A stretch of DNA of 64,000 nt from Streptomyces lanatus (GCF_014655715.1 NZ_BNBM01000010.1:38800-102799), one strand, 5' to 3'. Shown: positions 32,714 through 41,875, counted from the stretch's first letter. Notes: generated by a model not told the origin, from the sequence alone. Made by a program: numbers and translations.

Positions 32714-33433
32714 ATGCGTCCCACCAGCCCCACCAGTCCCACCAACCTCACCGCGGAGTCCGCTGAATACGTCGGCGCCCGCGAGGAGCTGCGCCAGGCC
32801 GAGGTCGAGCTGATGCGTCACCGGGAACGCGTCGCGGATCTGCGGCGCCGGCTGCCGCGGGGCCCTGTCGTCGAGGACTACGTGTTCGAGGAGGGCCCTG
32901 CCGATCTGGACGCCGGTGACGCACCGGTGCGGACCGTGCGGCTGAGCGAACTGTTCACCGGGCCCGGCCGTGAGCTGGTCGTCTACCACCTGATGTACGG
33001 CAAGAAGGACACCGAGCCGTGTCCGATGTGCACGATGTGGTGCGACGGGTTCAACGGCGTGGCCCACCACATCGCCCAGAACGTCGACTTCGTGATCGTC
33101 GCCGCCGCCGACCCGCCCGCCCTCCGCGCACACGCCCGCAGCCGTGGGTGGAGCAGCCTGCGCCTGCTCAGCGCCGGGGCCGGCACCTTCAAGTACGACC
33201 TGAGCAGCGAGGACACCGACGGCAACCAGGACTCGACGGTGTCCGTGTTCACCCGTGACGCCGACGGCTCGGTGCGCCACTCCTACTCCGTGCACCCTCG
33301 TATGGCCGACGACATCGACGAGCGCGGCATCGACCTGCTCACCCCCGTGTGGCACCTCCTCGACCTGACCCGCGCGGGCCGGGGCGAGTGGTACCCGACG
33401 CTCGACTATCCCGCCTTGGGCGGCCGGGGCTGA
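32714..33433 (+). CDS. DUF899 family thioredoxin-like protein
   Basis: A 239-residue cytoplasmic protein of the DUF899 family (thioredoxin fold). Landmarks: AREELRQAEVELMRHRERVADLRRRLPRGP, YVFEEGP, LSELFTGPGRELVVYHLMYG, then CPMCTMWCDGFNGVAHHIAQN with three cysteines (CPMC and WC), and FTRDADGSVRHSYS. The function of the family is not established; the cysteines suggest redox chemistry. GGAGG lies before the ATG. Its last 28 bp overlap the end of the convergent kinase gene. Confidence 0.88.
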   Translation: MRPTSPTSPTNLTAESAEYVGAREELRQAEVELMRHRERVADLRRRLPRGPVVEDYVFEEGPADLDAGDAPVRTVRLSELFTGPGRELVVYHLMYGKKDTEPCPMCTMWCDGFNGVAHHIAQNVDFVIVAAADPPALRAHARSRGWSSLRLLSAGAGTFKYDLSSEDTDGNQDSTVSVFTRDADGSVRHSYSVHPRMADDIDERGIDLLTPVWHLLDLTRAGRGEWYPTLDYPALGGRG

Positions 33434-35643
33434 TCGGGCCGTACCGAGAACGCCGTGTCGCCCGCCACGGCCACGATCGCGTCCTTGACCAGGACGACGC
33501 TCGGCAGTCGCTTCTCCGCCGAGGACCCGGGGTCGTCCAGCTTGTCCGTGGTCCAGCGGACGGCGCCGGTGGCGCGGTCGAGGGACAGCAGCCGGCCGTA
33601 GCGGTTGGCGAAGTAGAGGGTGTCGTAGGTCGTGGACCTGGTGGGTGCCGAGAGGTTCTCGACCTGGGTGCTCTTCTGCCACAGCCGGTCGCCGTCGGCG
33701 GCGTCGATCGCGGTGACCGTGCCGTCGGGGCGGACGAAGTACACGGTGCCGTCGAGGAGATGGGGGGTGCCCTGGACCGTGCTCTTCAGGGGCACTCGGG
33801 TGAGGGTTCCGGTGTCCGGGTCCATGGTGAGGAGGGCCGAGTACGGGGCGTCGAGTCGGTTGTCGTCGGCGGCGTCCGGGGTCGTGAGCGCGGCGAACAG
33901 CGGCCGGCCCGCGACGGAGCCGAGCGGTTGCGCCGTCTGGGGCAGCGGATCGAGTTCGCGTGGGGTGCCGTCGGCGGGGTCGAGGCGCAGGAAGCCGATC
34001 TTGCCCCGGAAGGGGTCGTTCGCGTCCGTGCACAGGGCGTAGGGGGCGTCGGCCTGCGCCAGCGGGGAGCAGCCGGTGCCCTGCGTCGACTTCGCCGGCG
34101 TACGCCACAGATCCTTGCCGGTCGCGGCGTCGAGGGCGACGAACTCGCTCCCGCCCTCCGGCATCGCCAGGACACCGCCGCTGAACAGGGCCGCGGGATG
34201 GCCCGCGTCGACGGTGCGGGTCCAGACCTTCTTGCCTGTGTCGGCGTCGAGGGCGACCAGTCGCTGGGGCGCGTAGAGCGCGTCCTCGTCCGGCGGCAGC
34301 GCCACGTACACGAGTCCCTTGCGGACGCCGAGGGGCCGCTCGGCCGCCTGGCTGTTGTCACCGAACCGCCACCGCACCCGGCCGGTCGCGGCATCGATCC
34401 GCGCGACGGTGAAGCCGGTCCCCGCGCAGTACACGGAGGTCCCGGCGGCCACGCAACCGGAGTCCACCGTGTCCACGTTGACTGCGGTCGATTCCTCCTT
34501 GACCGCCTGGGTCAGCCCGGTCCGCCAGGACCGCCAGCCGGCGGGCAGCGCCGGAGCGGCGGCGGCACCCGACGCGGCTTCCTCCTTGCCGTCGGTCCCG
34601 TCACCGTCCGACGCGAAGTGGTACGTCGTGGCGCCCGCGACGACGACGGCCGCCAGGGCACCGGCGGCGAGGACGAGCCGACCCGGTCGGCGGCGCTTCC
34701 CGGCGGACCGCGTCCTCGCACGCCCGCCGGCCGCCACGCGGTTGCCCCATGCGTCCGCCGTGTCCTGACCCGCCGGGCGGGATTCGGTGGGCGTCTCGGC
34801 CGGAGGCAGCGGCGCGGCGGTGTCCGGCATCGCCGAGAACAGCCCCTGGAGCTCGCCGAGTCCCGGCCGCCGGTGCGGGTCCTTGTCCAGGCAGCGCTCG
34901 ACGATGGAGCGCAGCGGCTGCGGGGTACGGCCCAGAGCGGGCTGCTCGTGCACGATCCGATAGCCCGTCAGATACGGGCTGTCGCTGTCGAAGGGGCCTT
35001 CACCGGTGGCCGCGTACACCAGCAGCGACCCCAGCGAGAACACATCGGACGCGGCGGTGACATCGCGGGGCGAGGCGAACTGCTCCGGCGACATGAAGGG
35101 CGGCGTGCCCATCAGTCGGCCGGTCACCGTGAGGGCCTGGTGATCGGCCGCGTGCGAGATGCCGAAGTCGATGACGCGCGGCCCGTCCTCGGCCATCAGG
35201 ACATTGCCGGGCTTGAGGTCACGGTGCACCACGCCCGCCCGGTGGATGTCCCGCAGCGCCTCGACCAGGCCAAGGGCCAGCAGCCGCAGCTCCCGCCCGG
35301 CCAGCGGCCCCCCTTCGGCCACGGCGCTGCCGAGCGTACGGCCCGGCACATAGAGCGTCGCCATCCATGGCTGCTCCGCGTCGGGGTCGGCGTCCACGAC
35401 GGGCGCGGTGAACGCCCCACTGACCCGGCGGGCGGCGGCGACCTCCTGGCGGAATCGGGTACGGAACTCCTCGTCCTGCGCGTATTGCGCGTGCACGACC
35501 TTGAGCGCGACCTGCCGCCCCGAGGGCGATCGTCCGAGGTAGACGACTCCCATGCCGCCGCTGCCGAGCTTGCCGAGGACCGCATAGCCACCGACGAATC
35601 CGTGGGCCCCGGGCTCCCCGACGTTCACCGGTATCGACGACAC
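33406..35643 (-). CDS. Ser/Thr protein kinase with PQQ-like extracellular propeller
   Basis: A 745-residue Hanks-type kinase. Kinase domain at about 20-275: P-loop GKLGSGGMGVVYLG, Lys48, HRDLKPGN with catalytic Asp142, DFG Asp159, GTPPFMSPEQ. A Pro/Ala linker and a transmembrane helix (LVLAAGALAAVVVAGATTYHF) precede an extracytoplasmic PQQ/PQQ-like repeat domain (GRVRWRFGDN, GKKVWTRTVDA, GKDLWRTPA, GDRLWQKS, GAVRWTTD). The GTG at 35643 was preferred because GGGGAG lies nine bases upstream; the frame is open to 35691. It is read in the same direction, 81 bp downstream, as the sigma/membrane pair 2, and may relay wall or periplasm signals. Confidence 0.93.
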   Translation of the reverse strand: MSSIPVNVGEPGAHGFVGGYAVLGKLGSGGMGVVYLGRSPSGRQVALKVVHAQYAQDEEFRTRFRQEVAAARRVSGAFTAPVVDADPDAEQPWMATLYVPGRTLGSAVAEGGPLAGRELRLLALGLVEALRDIHRAGVVHRDLKPGNVLMAEDGPRVIDFGISHAADHQALTVTGRLMGTPPFMSPEQFASPRDVTAASDVFSLGSLLVYAATGEGPFDSDSPYLTGYRIVHEQPALGRTPQPLRSIVERCLDKDPHRRPGLGELQGLFSAMPDTAAPLPPAETPTESRPAGQDTADAWGNRVAAGGRARTRSAGKRRRPGRLVLAAGALAAVVVAGATTYHFASDGDGTDGKEEAASGAAAAPALPAGWRSWRTGLTQAVKEESTAVNVDTVDSGCVAAGTSVYCAGTGFTVARIDAATGRVRWRFGDNSQAAERPLGVRKGLVYVALPPDEDALYAPQRLVALDADTGKKVWTRTVDAGHPAALFSGGVLAMPEGGSEFVALDAATGKDLWRTPAKSTQGTGCSPLAQADAPYALCTDANDPFRGKIGFLRLDPADGTPRELDPLPQTAQPLGSVAGRPLFAALTTPDAADDNRLDAPYSALLTMDPDTGTLTRVPLKSTVQGTPHLLDGTVYFVRPDGTVTAIDAADGDRLWQKSTQVENLSAPTRSTTYDTLYFANRYGRLLSLDRATGAVRWTTDKLDDPGSSAEKRLPSVVLVKDAIVAVAGDTAFSVRPDQPRPPKAG

Positions 35644-35724
35644 GCTTCCCAACTCCCCGGCACCAATGGGCACTCCCGGCACAGGGGGCACAGGGTAGCG
35701 CCCCGAGCTGAGCGGCCCGCGGGG

Positions 35725-36549
35725 TCAGTCCTTCTTCGGGGCGCCCTTGCTGGAGTTGCCGTCGCCGCCCTCGCCCTGCCCGGTGCCGCCGTTGCCGGTT
35801 TCGGCACCGCTGCCGGTTTCGGCACCGCTGCCGTTGTCGGCACCGCTGCTGTTGTCGGCGCCGCTCTCGCCGCCGTTCCCGTTCCCCCCGCTCGCCGTCG
35901 CCCTCGCCGTTGCCGCCGCCGGCGCCGTCGCCAGTCGCTCGGCGCAGTACGCGGCCACCTTGTCCGCACCCCCCGCCGCCTCGACCAGGCGTTGCCAGGC
36001 CGTGGCGTCCAGGGCCTTGCCGTGGCCCCCGACCTGGTCGTAGGCACGGCACTTGGCCTCGATGTCCTTGGCCTCGGCCGGGTGGTTCGGCCGGTCGGAG
36101 GCGGTGCCGGACGTCGCCGCGGACGGCTCGGTGGCCGGGCGGCCGGGAGCGCTGTGGGACGGGGTGGGCCTGTCCTTGTCGTCGGCGGAGTCGTCCGAGG
36201 AACCGGCGGTGCCGATCGCGGCGAACGCGACGCCGCCCAGCGTGAGGCTGGCGAGGAAGAGGGAGATCGTGGTGCGCAGCGACAGCGCCAGGCGCCGGTG
36301 TGCACGGGGCCGCCAGTCGTCCCGGCGGCGGGTGCGGGCCTTGTGCGCCCCCGCGTCCCGGGCCGCCACGAACGCGGCCACGGCCCGCTGCTCACCGTCG
36401 GCGTCCCGGTGGTGCCCGCGCAGTACCGCGGCGGAGAGCAGCGCCTCCAGTTCGGCGTCGTCGAGTACGAGGGCCGGGCCGGCCGTCACGCCGTCAGGGT
36501 GCGCACGCCGACGGCCGGGGGACCCACCGCCGCTCCGCTGTTCACCCAT
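35725..36549 (-). CDS. Putative sigma-factor partner membrane protein, pair 2
   Basis: A 274-residue single-pass protein. The N-terminal cytoplasmic segment (LDDAELEALLSAAVLRG, QRAVAAFVAARDAG, RARRRDDW-like basic patch) is followed by a transmembrane helix near 85-105 (TTISLFLASLTLGGVAFAAIG), a Ser/Pro/Thr linker, a domain with two cysteines (AKCRAYDQVGGHGKALDATA ... VAAYCAERL) and a Gly/Asn/Ser-rich tail ending KGAPKKD. The two-cysteine domain is shared with the partner protein of sigma pair 1. An anti-sigma or sensor role is inferred. Confidence 0.7.
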   Translation of the reverse strand: MGEQRSGGGSPGRRRAHPDGVTAGPALVLDDAELEALLSAAVLRGHHRDADGEQRAVAAFVAARDAGAHKARTRRRDDWRPRAHRRLALSLRTTISLFLASLTLGGVAFAAIGTAGSSDDSADDKDRPTPSHSAPGRPATEPSAATSGTASDRPNHPAEAKDIEAKCRAYDQVGGHGKALDATAWQRLVEAAGGADKVAAYCAERLATAPAAATARATASGGNGNGGESGADNSSGADNGSGAETGSGAETGNGGTGQGEGGDGNSSKGAPKKD

Positions 36550-36745
36550 GTCCGTTTCCGTTCCTGTCCGACCTGCTCGTTCCGACCGCACCCCGACGAC
36601 AACGCCAGGGGCCTGTGTGACAGCTGTGACTCACGAGTCCGTAGGGGCTTACGTCCCCCACGTCCCGTACGACTCAACGCACCCACCGCTTCGCCTCAGC
36701 GAAGCGCCGACGTGCCGTCTCCGTCGCCGCCATCACTCTCACTGT

Positions 36746-37432
36746 TCATTTCGATTCCCCCAGCGTCCGGGGGCCGTCATCCGTCACACCTTGGACGCCC
36801 AGCTGCTTCGCCAGACGCTTCAGCCCCCGGTACGCGGCGGTCCGCACCGCGCCCGGGCGCTTGCCGAGGACACGGGCCGCCGCCGGGGCGTCGAGGCCGA
36901 CGACCACCCGCAACAGCACCGCCTCGGCCTGGTCCCGCGGCAGCCCGCGGACCAGGTCCAGGGCCGCCTCCGTGGAGATCGACTCCAGCGCCTGGTCGTA
37001 CGTGCTCTGCGGACCCGGCAGGTCCAGCAGTACGTCCTGATCCAGCGCCGACGCCCGGGGCCGTACCTTCTGCCGACGCAGATGGTCCAGCGCCCGGTGC
37101 CGGGCGATGGTCGCGGTCCAGCCCCGGAACCCGGCCCCGTCGCCCTTGAACCGGCCGAGGTCCCGGGCGATCTCCAGCCAGGCGTCGGAGGCCACGTCCT
37201 CCGCGTCCTCGCCGACCAGCCCGCGCAGGAACCCGAGGAGCGCGGGCTGCACCAGCCGGTACGCGACCGCGAACGCGGCCTCGTCACCTTCCTGAGCCCG
37301 TGCGACGGCCGCGCCCAATTCCCCGTCGTGCGCGCGCACGCGGCGGGGTTCCCGTCCCTGGCCCAAGAACTGTCCTTGTCCGTACCGGTTCGTGGCGAAT
37401 CCGCACCTCGCGATGCGGCCACCCTTGCCCAC
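36746..37432 (-). CDS. RNA polymerase ECF sigma factor, pair 2
   Basis: A 228-residue sigma factor. Region 2: FAVAYRLVQPALLGFLRGLVGEDAEDVASDAWLEIARDLGRFKGDGAGFRGWTATIARHRALDHLRR. Region 4: LVRGLPRDQAEAVLLRVVVGLDAPAAARVLGKRPGAVRTAAYRGLKRLAKQLG. The GTG at 37432 has GGAGG upstream; a GTG at 37339 would give the more usual compact N-terminus. It is clearly homologous to the sigma at 24132-24794, and as there its likely membrane partner follows (196 bp gap). Confidence 0.92.
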   Translation of the reverse strand: MGKGGRIARCGFATNRYGQGQFLGQGREPRRVRAHDGELGAAVARAQEGDEAAFAVAYRLVQPALLGFLRGLVGEDAEDVASDAWLEIARDLGRFKGDGAGFRGWTATIARHRALDHLRRQKVRPRASALDQDVLLDLPGPQSTYDQALESISTEAALDLVRGLPRDQAEAVLLRVVVGLDAPAAARVLGKRPGAVRTAAYRGLKRLAKQLGVQGVTDDGPRTLGESK

Positions 37433-37583
37433 GTCCCTCCACGCACATCAGCGCCCGGCCACACGGAAATGTCACAGCCCGGCGTACAACCCCCACACCC
37501 CACCGCGAGTCAGATCGGACACCGGGATGGCATACGATGCGCGCGCCCCCCAAATAAAGATCAAATAAGAGGATGTACACGTC

Positions 37584-38471
37584 ATGACTAAGGGTGCCCC
37601 GTACCGATCCCTTCGCGGCATATCCGCCGTCGTCGCCCTGCTCGCGATCGGTGCGGTCGGGTGTTCGGAGGTCTCGGACGCCGTGGACGGCGCGAAGGAC
37701 GGTGCCAAGAAGGTCGCCCGCCAGCGCTCGGTGTTCTCGCTGGACCTGGGGGACTGCTACAACCCGAACGGCGCGGCCGAGGGCGAGGCGTACACCGTCG
37801 AGATCGTGCCCTGCGAGGAGGCGCACGAGGGGCAGGTGGCTGGCGAGTTCTCGATCACCGAGGAGAAGTCCTACCCCGGCGACGAGGCGGTCTCGGCGAT
37901 CGCCGACAAGCGCTGCCCGGTCGAGGCGGCCAAGTTCGCCCCGGACACCTGGGCGCTGCCCAAGGGCGTCGCGGTCTTCTACTACACCCCGACCAAGGAG
38001 AGCTGGGCGACCGGCGACCGCGCCGTGAGCTGCACCTACACCAAGGAATCGGGCACCTTCAGCGGCACGCTGAACTCCGCGAAGACCCTGAAGTCCGAGC
38101 AGACCGCCTACCTCAAGGGCTCGAACGGCGTCTACGACGCGTTCTGGACGACCCAGCCGGAGAAGGACTCCGTCGAGGAGGACCTGCCCGGTTACAAGGC
38201 GCAGGCCAAGGCCGTCGCGGCCGCCCTCGACACGCATCTCACCGGCCTGAAGGGCATCGACGGCACGGAGGTCGGCAAGCTCCGCGAGCAGTTGTCGAAG
38301 ACGGCCGAGCACTGGAAGAAGGCCGCGAACGCCGCCGACGCCAACGCGTTCTACATCGCCTACGACTCCGCGTTCTCCGGCATCGACCCGGAGAAGTCGG
38401 TCGCCGCGCGCAAGGAGCTGGGCCTGGCCACCACCGTCCCGGCCGACGAGGCGGAGGTCTGGGCGAGCTGA
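37584..38471 (+). CDS. Septum-formation family lipoprotein
   Basis: A 295-residue lipoprotein. The signal peptide ends AIGAVGC, so Cys27 should be lipidated. The Septum_form-type module follows: VFSLDLGDCYNPNGAAEGEAYTVEIVPCEEAHEGQVAGEF ... RCPVEAAKFA ... AVSCTYTKESGTFSGTLNSA, with four conserved-type cysteines. The remaining C-terminal half is a charged helical region (KAQAKAVAAALDTHLTGLKG, KLREQLSKTAEHWKKAANAAD). ATG with AGAGGATG upstream. Likely works at the cell surface in wall or septum assembly; precise role unknown. Confidence 0.82.
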   Translation: MTKGAPYRSLRGISAVVALLAIGAVGCSEVSDAVDGAKDGAKKVARQRSVFSLDLGDCYNPNGAAEGEAYTVEIVPCEEAHEGQVAGEFSITEEKSYPGDEAVSAIADKRCPVEAAKFAPDTWALPKGVAVFYYTPTKESWATGDRAVSCTYTKESGTFSGTLNSAKTLKSEQTAYLKGSNGVYDAFWTTQPEKDSVEEDLPGYKAQAKAVAAALDTHLTGLKGIDGTEVGKLREQLSKTAEHWKKAANAADANAFYIAYDSAFSGIDPEKSVAARKELGLATTVPADEAEVWAS

Positions 38472-38488
38472 CGCCCCTCTGCGACAGC

Positions 38489-38517
38489 GGGGCCGCGTCC
38501 GTCGAGGGCGCGGCCCC
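38489..38517 (+). terminator. Terminator after the septum-formation lipoprotein
   Basis: GGGGCCGCG (38489-38497) pairs perfectly with CGCGGCCCC (38509-38517); no T-run follows. Confidence 0.7.
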
Positions 38518-38611
38518 CCGTGCTTGTTCGCAGTGACGGTTCCGGTCACTTGTGCGCTGTCTGTAAATGCCACCTGTGTGACAGGTGAGGTGATCGTGAC
38601 CATTTACAGGG

Positions 38612-41272
38612 GTGGGACAGTTGAGTCCTCGTAGGACGCGTGCGTACAAACCGCTCAGCCTGAAGAGACGGGCCTGGCTGACGTTGGGAGCCGTCGTACT
38701 GAGCGGCGCCGGTGTCGCGACGTACGCCATCGCCGACCCGGCCGCGCCGGCCGACGGCAAACGGGAGAGCCGTAGGCCGTCCGTCCACACGGTCAAGCTC
38801 AAGGACCGCGGCGCCGGCCGCAAGGGACTCGCCCAGCAGGGCACCGAGCGCTTCAGCGCGGTCGTGCTGACCTGGAACGACCCCGAGGCGAAGGCCAACG
38901 GCACCCCCGAGGTACGCACCCGGGACGTCGAGACCGGCGAGTGGTCCGGCTGGCAGAAGGTCACGGTGGAGCCGAACCAGGCCGACGGCGAGGAGGGCGC
39001 GCGGATCGCCCTGCGCGGCGGTACGGAGTCGGTGTGGACCGGCGACTCCGACGGCATCGAGGTGCGGGTCGTGAACGCGGACGGCGCCGAGGCCGCGGGC
39101 CAGCCCGCCGGCATGGACGTCAAGCTGCTCGACCCCGGCACCGACCCGAAGGGCGGGATACGCCCGGCCGCGTTCGTGGCGGAGGAGACGACGGCACCGG
39201 CGACCGAGACGCCGACCCCGACACCGACACCGACACCGACGCCGACGCCGACGCCGACGGACACGGTCTCGCCCACCCCGACCGAGACGGCCACCCCGGA
39301 CCCGACCCCCACCGTCCCCGCACCCCGCCCCTCCACGGTCGTCAAACCGCCGATCATCACCCAGGCCGAATGGGGCGCCTCCACCGACTACGACGGCACC
39401 CCCGAGTACGGCACCGAGATCAAGGCCGCCGTCGTCCACCACACCGGCGTCGACAGCGACAACACCCTGTCCTGCGCCGAGTCCCGGGCCCGGATGCGCA
39501 CGATCCAGCAGGGCCACATCAGCCAGGGCTACTTCGACATCGGCTACAACTTCGTCGTCGACAAGTGCGGCCAGATCTTCGAGGGCCGCAGCGGCGGCAT
39601 GGACCTGCCGGTGATCGGCGCGCACGACGCCGGGTTCAACACCAACACGGTCGGCATCTCGTACATCGGCAACTTCGAGAAGGCCAAGCCCAGCCGGGCC
39701 GGCATGGACGCCATCGCGCGGATCGTCGCCTGGAAGTTCGGGATGTACGGCATCGACCCGACCGGCAAGGTGACGCTGACGTCCGGCGTCCCGCAGGGCT
39801 ACAGCGGCAACAAGATCCCGGAGGGCACCTCGGTCACCCTCCCTCGCGTCTTCGGCCACCGGGACACCAACTCCACGGCCTGCCCCGGCGCCGCCCTCTA
39901 CCCGCAGCTCACCCGGATCGCCCAGGTCGCCAAGACCCCGGGCATCTCACACGCCCTGGCCACCTCGGACTTCAACCGTGACGGCATCGCCGACCTGGTC
40001 GCCGGCACGCCCCGCGCGCTGAGCAACGGCGGCACCGTCACCGTCGTACCGGGCGGCCTCGACGGCCCGGTCCCCGCCTCCCGGCGGACCCTCACCCAGA
40101 ACAGCACCGGCGTCCCCGGCTCCCACGAGTCCGGCGACAACTTCGGCGCCGCCACCGCGTGGGGCGATGTCAACGGCGACGGCTATGCCGACCTCGCGAT
40201 CGGCGCGCCCGGCGAGGACGACACCAGCGGCCACGCGGACCGCGGCCAGGTCGTCGTCATGTACGGCCCGGCGCTGACCTCCGGCTTCTCGTACACCACG
40301 TCCGGCAGCGTCACGGCGACCGGCGCCAAGCTCGGCTCCACGGTCACCGTCGGCGACTTCAACGGCGACGGCAAGGCGGACGTGTTCGCGGCTGGCACCG
40401 GCAAGGGCGGCAACTGGAACGCCCGCCTCACCGGCGGCGCGACGGCCACCGGCACGCTCACCACGGCCACCGGCTCCGTCGCCTACCTGGACGCCGCGAC
40501 CGGCGACTTCAACCGGGACGGCTACGCGGACGTCGCCCTCAACTACCGCGACACCGGCGGCATCGGCCGCGTGGTCCGCTTCGCGGGCTCGGCGACCGGC
40601 CTGAGCAAGGTCGGGGTCATCTCCGTCAAGGGCGGCCGCTCCATCGCCGCGGGCGACATCAACAACAACGGCTACGACGACATCGTCATCGGCCAGCCCG
40701 TGGCGTCGGAGTCGGGCGGCCTCTCCGGCGGCCAGATCACCATGGTCCCGGGCACCTCGACCGGCTTCACGACGACCGGCATGACGACGATCCACCAGGA
40801 CTCGGCGAACGTCGCGGGCGGCAACGAGTCCGGCGACCTGCTCGGCGCCTCGGTCTCGGTCGGCGACTTCAACGCCGACGGCTACGCCGACGCCCTGGCC
40901 GGCGTCCCCAACGAGGACTTCCCGCGCGGCGGCGTCAACCAGTCCAACGCCGGTGACGTACTGCTGGTCAGGGGCAGCGCCTCCGGCCTGACAGGCACCG
41001 GCTCGATCCGTGTCTCGCAGGACACGACCGGCGTCCCCGGCACCGCGGAGAGCGCCGACCTGTTCGGCTCGGCCGTCTCGCTGACGGACCTGTCGGGCTA
41101 CGGCCGCGCCGACCTGACGCTCGGCGCGGAGGGCGAGGACGGCACCGACGGCATCGTCATGTACATCCCGAGCAACAGCACGGGCCTCGGGTACACCCAG
41201 GCGGTCATCCACAGCAAGACCGCCCTGGGCACGCCGACGGACGCCCACTTGGGCCAGACGCTCACCCCGTAA
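38612..41272 (+). CDS. PGRP-type N-acetylmuramoyl-L-alanine amidase with FG-GAP repeats
   Basis: An 886-residue exported protein. A twin-basic, hydrophobic N-terminus (KRRAWLTLGAVVLSGAGVATYAIA) acts as a signal. A beta-rich segment (about 50-185) and a long Thr-Pro linker follow, then an Amidase_2/PGRP domain (about 245-450): QAEWGAS, VVHHTGVD, YFDIGYNFVVD, VFGHRDTNSTACPG, giving the zinc ligands His, His and Cys and the catalytic Tyr. The C-terminal half holds FG-GAP/integrin-like repeats with calcium-loop pattern DFNRDGIADL, DVNGDGYADL, DFNGDGKADV, DFNRDGYADV, DINNNGYDDI, DFNADGYADA. Likely a secreted wall hydrolase. Start GTG 38612 or TTG 38621. Confidence 0.92.
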   Translation: MGQLSPRRTRAYKPLSLKRRAWLTLGAVVLSGAGVATYAIADPAAPADGKRESRRPSVHTVKLKDRGAGRKGLAQQGTERFSAVVLTWNDPEAKANGTPEVRTRDVETGEWSGWQKVTVEPNQADGEEGARIALRGGTESVWTGDSDGIEVRVVNADGAEAAGQPAGMDVKLLDPGTDPKGGIRPAAFVAEETTAPATETPTPTPTPTPTPTPTPTDTVSPTPTETATPDPTPTVPAPRPSTVVKPPIITQAEWGASTDYDGTPEYGTEIKAAVVHHTGVDSDNTLSCAESRARMRTIQQGHISQGYFDIGYNFVVDKCGQIFEGRSGGMDLPVIGAHDAGFNTNTVGISYIGNFEKAKPSRAGMDAIARIVAWKFGMYGIDPTGKVTLTSGVPQGYSGNKIPEGTSVTLPRVFGHRDTNSTACPGAALYPQLTRIAQVAKTPGISHALATSDFNRDGIADLVAGTPRALSNGGTVTVVPGGLDGPVPASRRTLTQNSTGVPGSHESGDNFGAATAWGDVNGDGYADLAIGAPGEDDTSGHADRGQVVVMYGPALTSGFSYTTSGSVTATGAKLGSTVTVGDFNGDGKADVFAAGTGKGGNWNARLTGGATATGTLTTATGSVAYLDAATGDFNRDGYADVALNYRDTGGIGRVVRFAGSATGLSKVGVISVKGGRSIAAGDINNNGYDDIVIGQPVASESGGLSGGQITMVPGTSTGFTTTGMTTIHQDSANVAGGNESGDLLGASVSVGDFNADGYADALAGVPNEDFPRGGVNQSNAGDVLLVRGSASGLTGTGSIRVSQDTTGVPGTAESADLFGSAVSLTDLSGYGRADLTLGAEGEDGTDGIVMYIPSNSTGLGYTQAVIHSKTALGTPTDAHLGQTLTP
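39205..39280 (+). repeat. Thr-Pro linker-coding low-complexity repeat
   Basis: The ACCGACACC/ACGCCGACG hexamer-like run encodes the Thr-Pro spacer between the first module and the amidase of the surrounding gene. It is codon-level repetition inside one reading frame. Confidence 0.8.
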
Positions 41273-41283
41273 GGCACGAAATC

Positions 41284-41319
41284 CGGCCGGGACCCCGCCC
41301 ATTCACGGGGTCCCGGCCG
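41284..41319. terminator. Bidirectional terminator between convergent genes
   Basis: CGGCCGGGACCCCG (41284-41297) pairs perfectly with CGGGGTCCCGGCCG (41306-41319) across 8 bases, located between the amidase stop and the stop of the convergent 127-residue gene. Confidence 0.88.
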
Positions 41320-41325
41320 AGTCGC

Positions 41326-41709
41326 CTACGACCTCGTCGCGTCCCGGCACAGCAACCTGAGTGACCCGTCGCCCGTGAAACACCGCCGCGCCTCGTCGAT
41401 CGGGTCCCACAGCCGCCCGTCGGGCGTGCGTATCCAGTGGTCGCCGCCCGACGCCCACCACTCGGCGCCGGTCTGACGGGCGATCACCTCACCGGCGTAC
41501 GCGCCGAAACCGCGCAGCGTGTTCTCCACGGCGGGGTACGGCGTCCCTTCCTGGCGCAGGCTCTCGATCATGCGGTCGACCCGCCACAGGCTCTGCGCCG
41601 AGTAGTCGAGCCGCAGCCGGGCCCCCTCGCGCATCGTCGCCACCGCGTCCGCCGCCCACCGCACCGGCTTGGTCGCGGCTGCGGGCCTGGTCTCCGCTTG
41701 AGTCGTCAC
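41326..41709 (-). CDS. Conserved hypothetical protein
   Basis: A 127-residue cytoplasmic protein of unrecognised family. After a short Thr/Ala-rich leader it is largely helical (AADAVATMREGARLRLDYSA, LWRVDRMIESLRQEGTPYPA), then has YAGEVIARQTGAEWWASGGDHWIRTPDGRLWDPIDEARRCFTGDGSL. The helix content followed by a small W-rich beta region is typical of the short conserved Streptomyces hypothetical proteins. No signal peptide or membrane segment. Function unknown. Confidence 0.8.
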   Translation of the reverse strand: MTTQAETRPAAATKPVRWAADAVATMREGARLRLDYSAQSLWRVDRMIESLRQEGTPYPAVENTLRGFGAYAGEVIARQTGAEWWASGGDHWIRTPDGRLWDPIDEARRCFTGDGSLRLLCRDATRS

Positions 41710-41875
41710 ATCCCGAAGAGCGCGCCCGACCTGCGAATCGTCACTCGGGATCCGGGGGCTTTCCCGGACCGGCGCAGGACCGCCCCACCGCGCCCACGAC
41801 AGTCACAGGACTTCCCCCGACAACCAGGTTTACGCGGGAGTGACGCTTTGCCGCTTCCGTGCGCTCCAGTCACTG

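Noticed and set aside
33349..37149. A 1266-codon open frame on the plus strand
   Set aside because: It lies antisense to the kinase, membrane and sigma genes, whose motifs are clear. Long antisense frames are common at high GC. Its translation is Arg/Gly/Pro-rich without domains.
39205..39280. Tandem repeat as a CRISPR or satellite
   Set aside because: It is an in-frame Thr-Pro linker inside the amidase gene, with no spacer-repeat structure.
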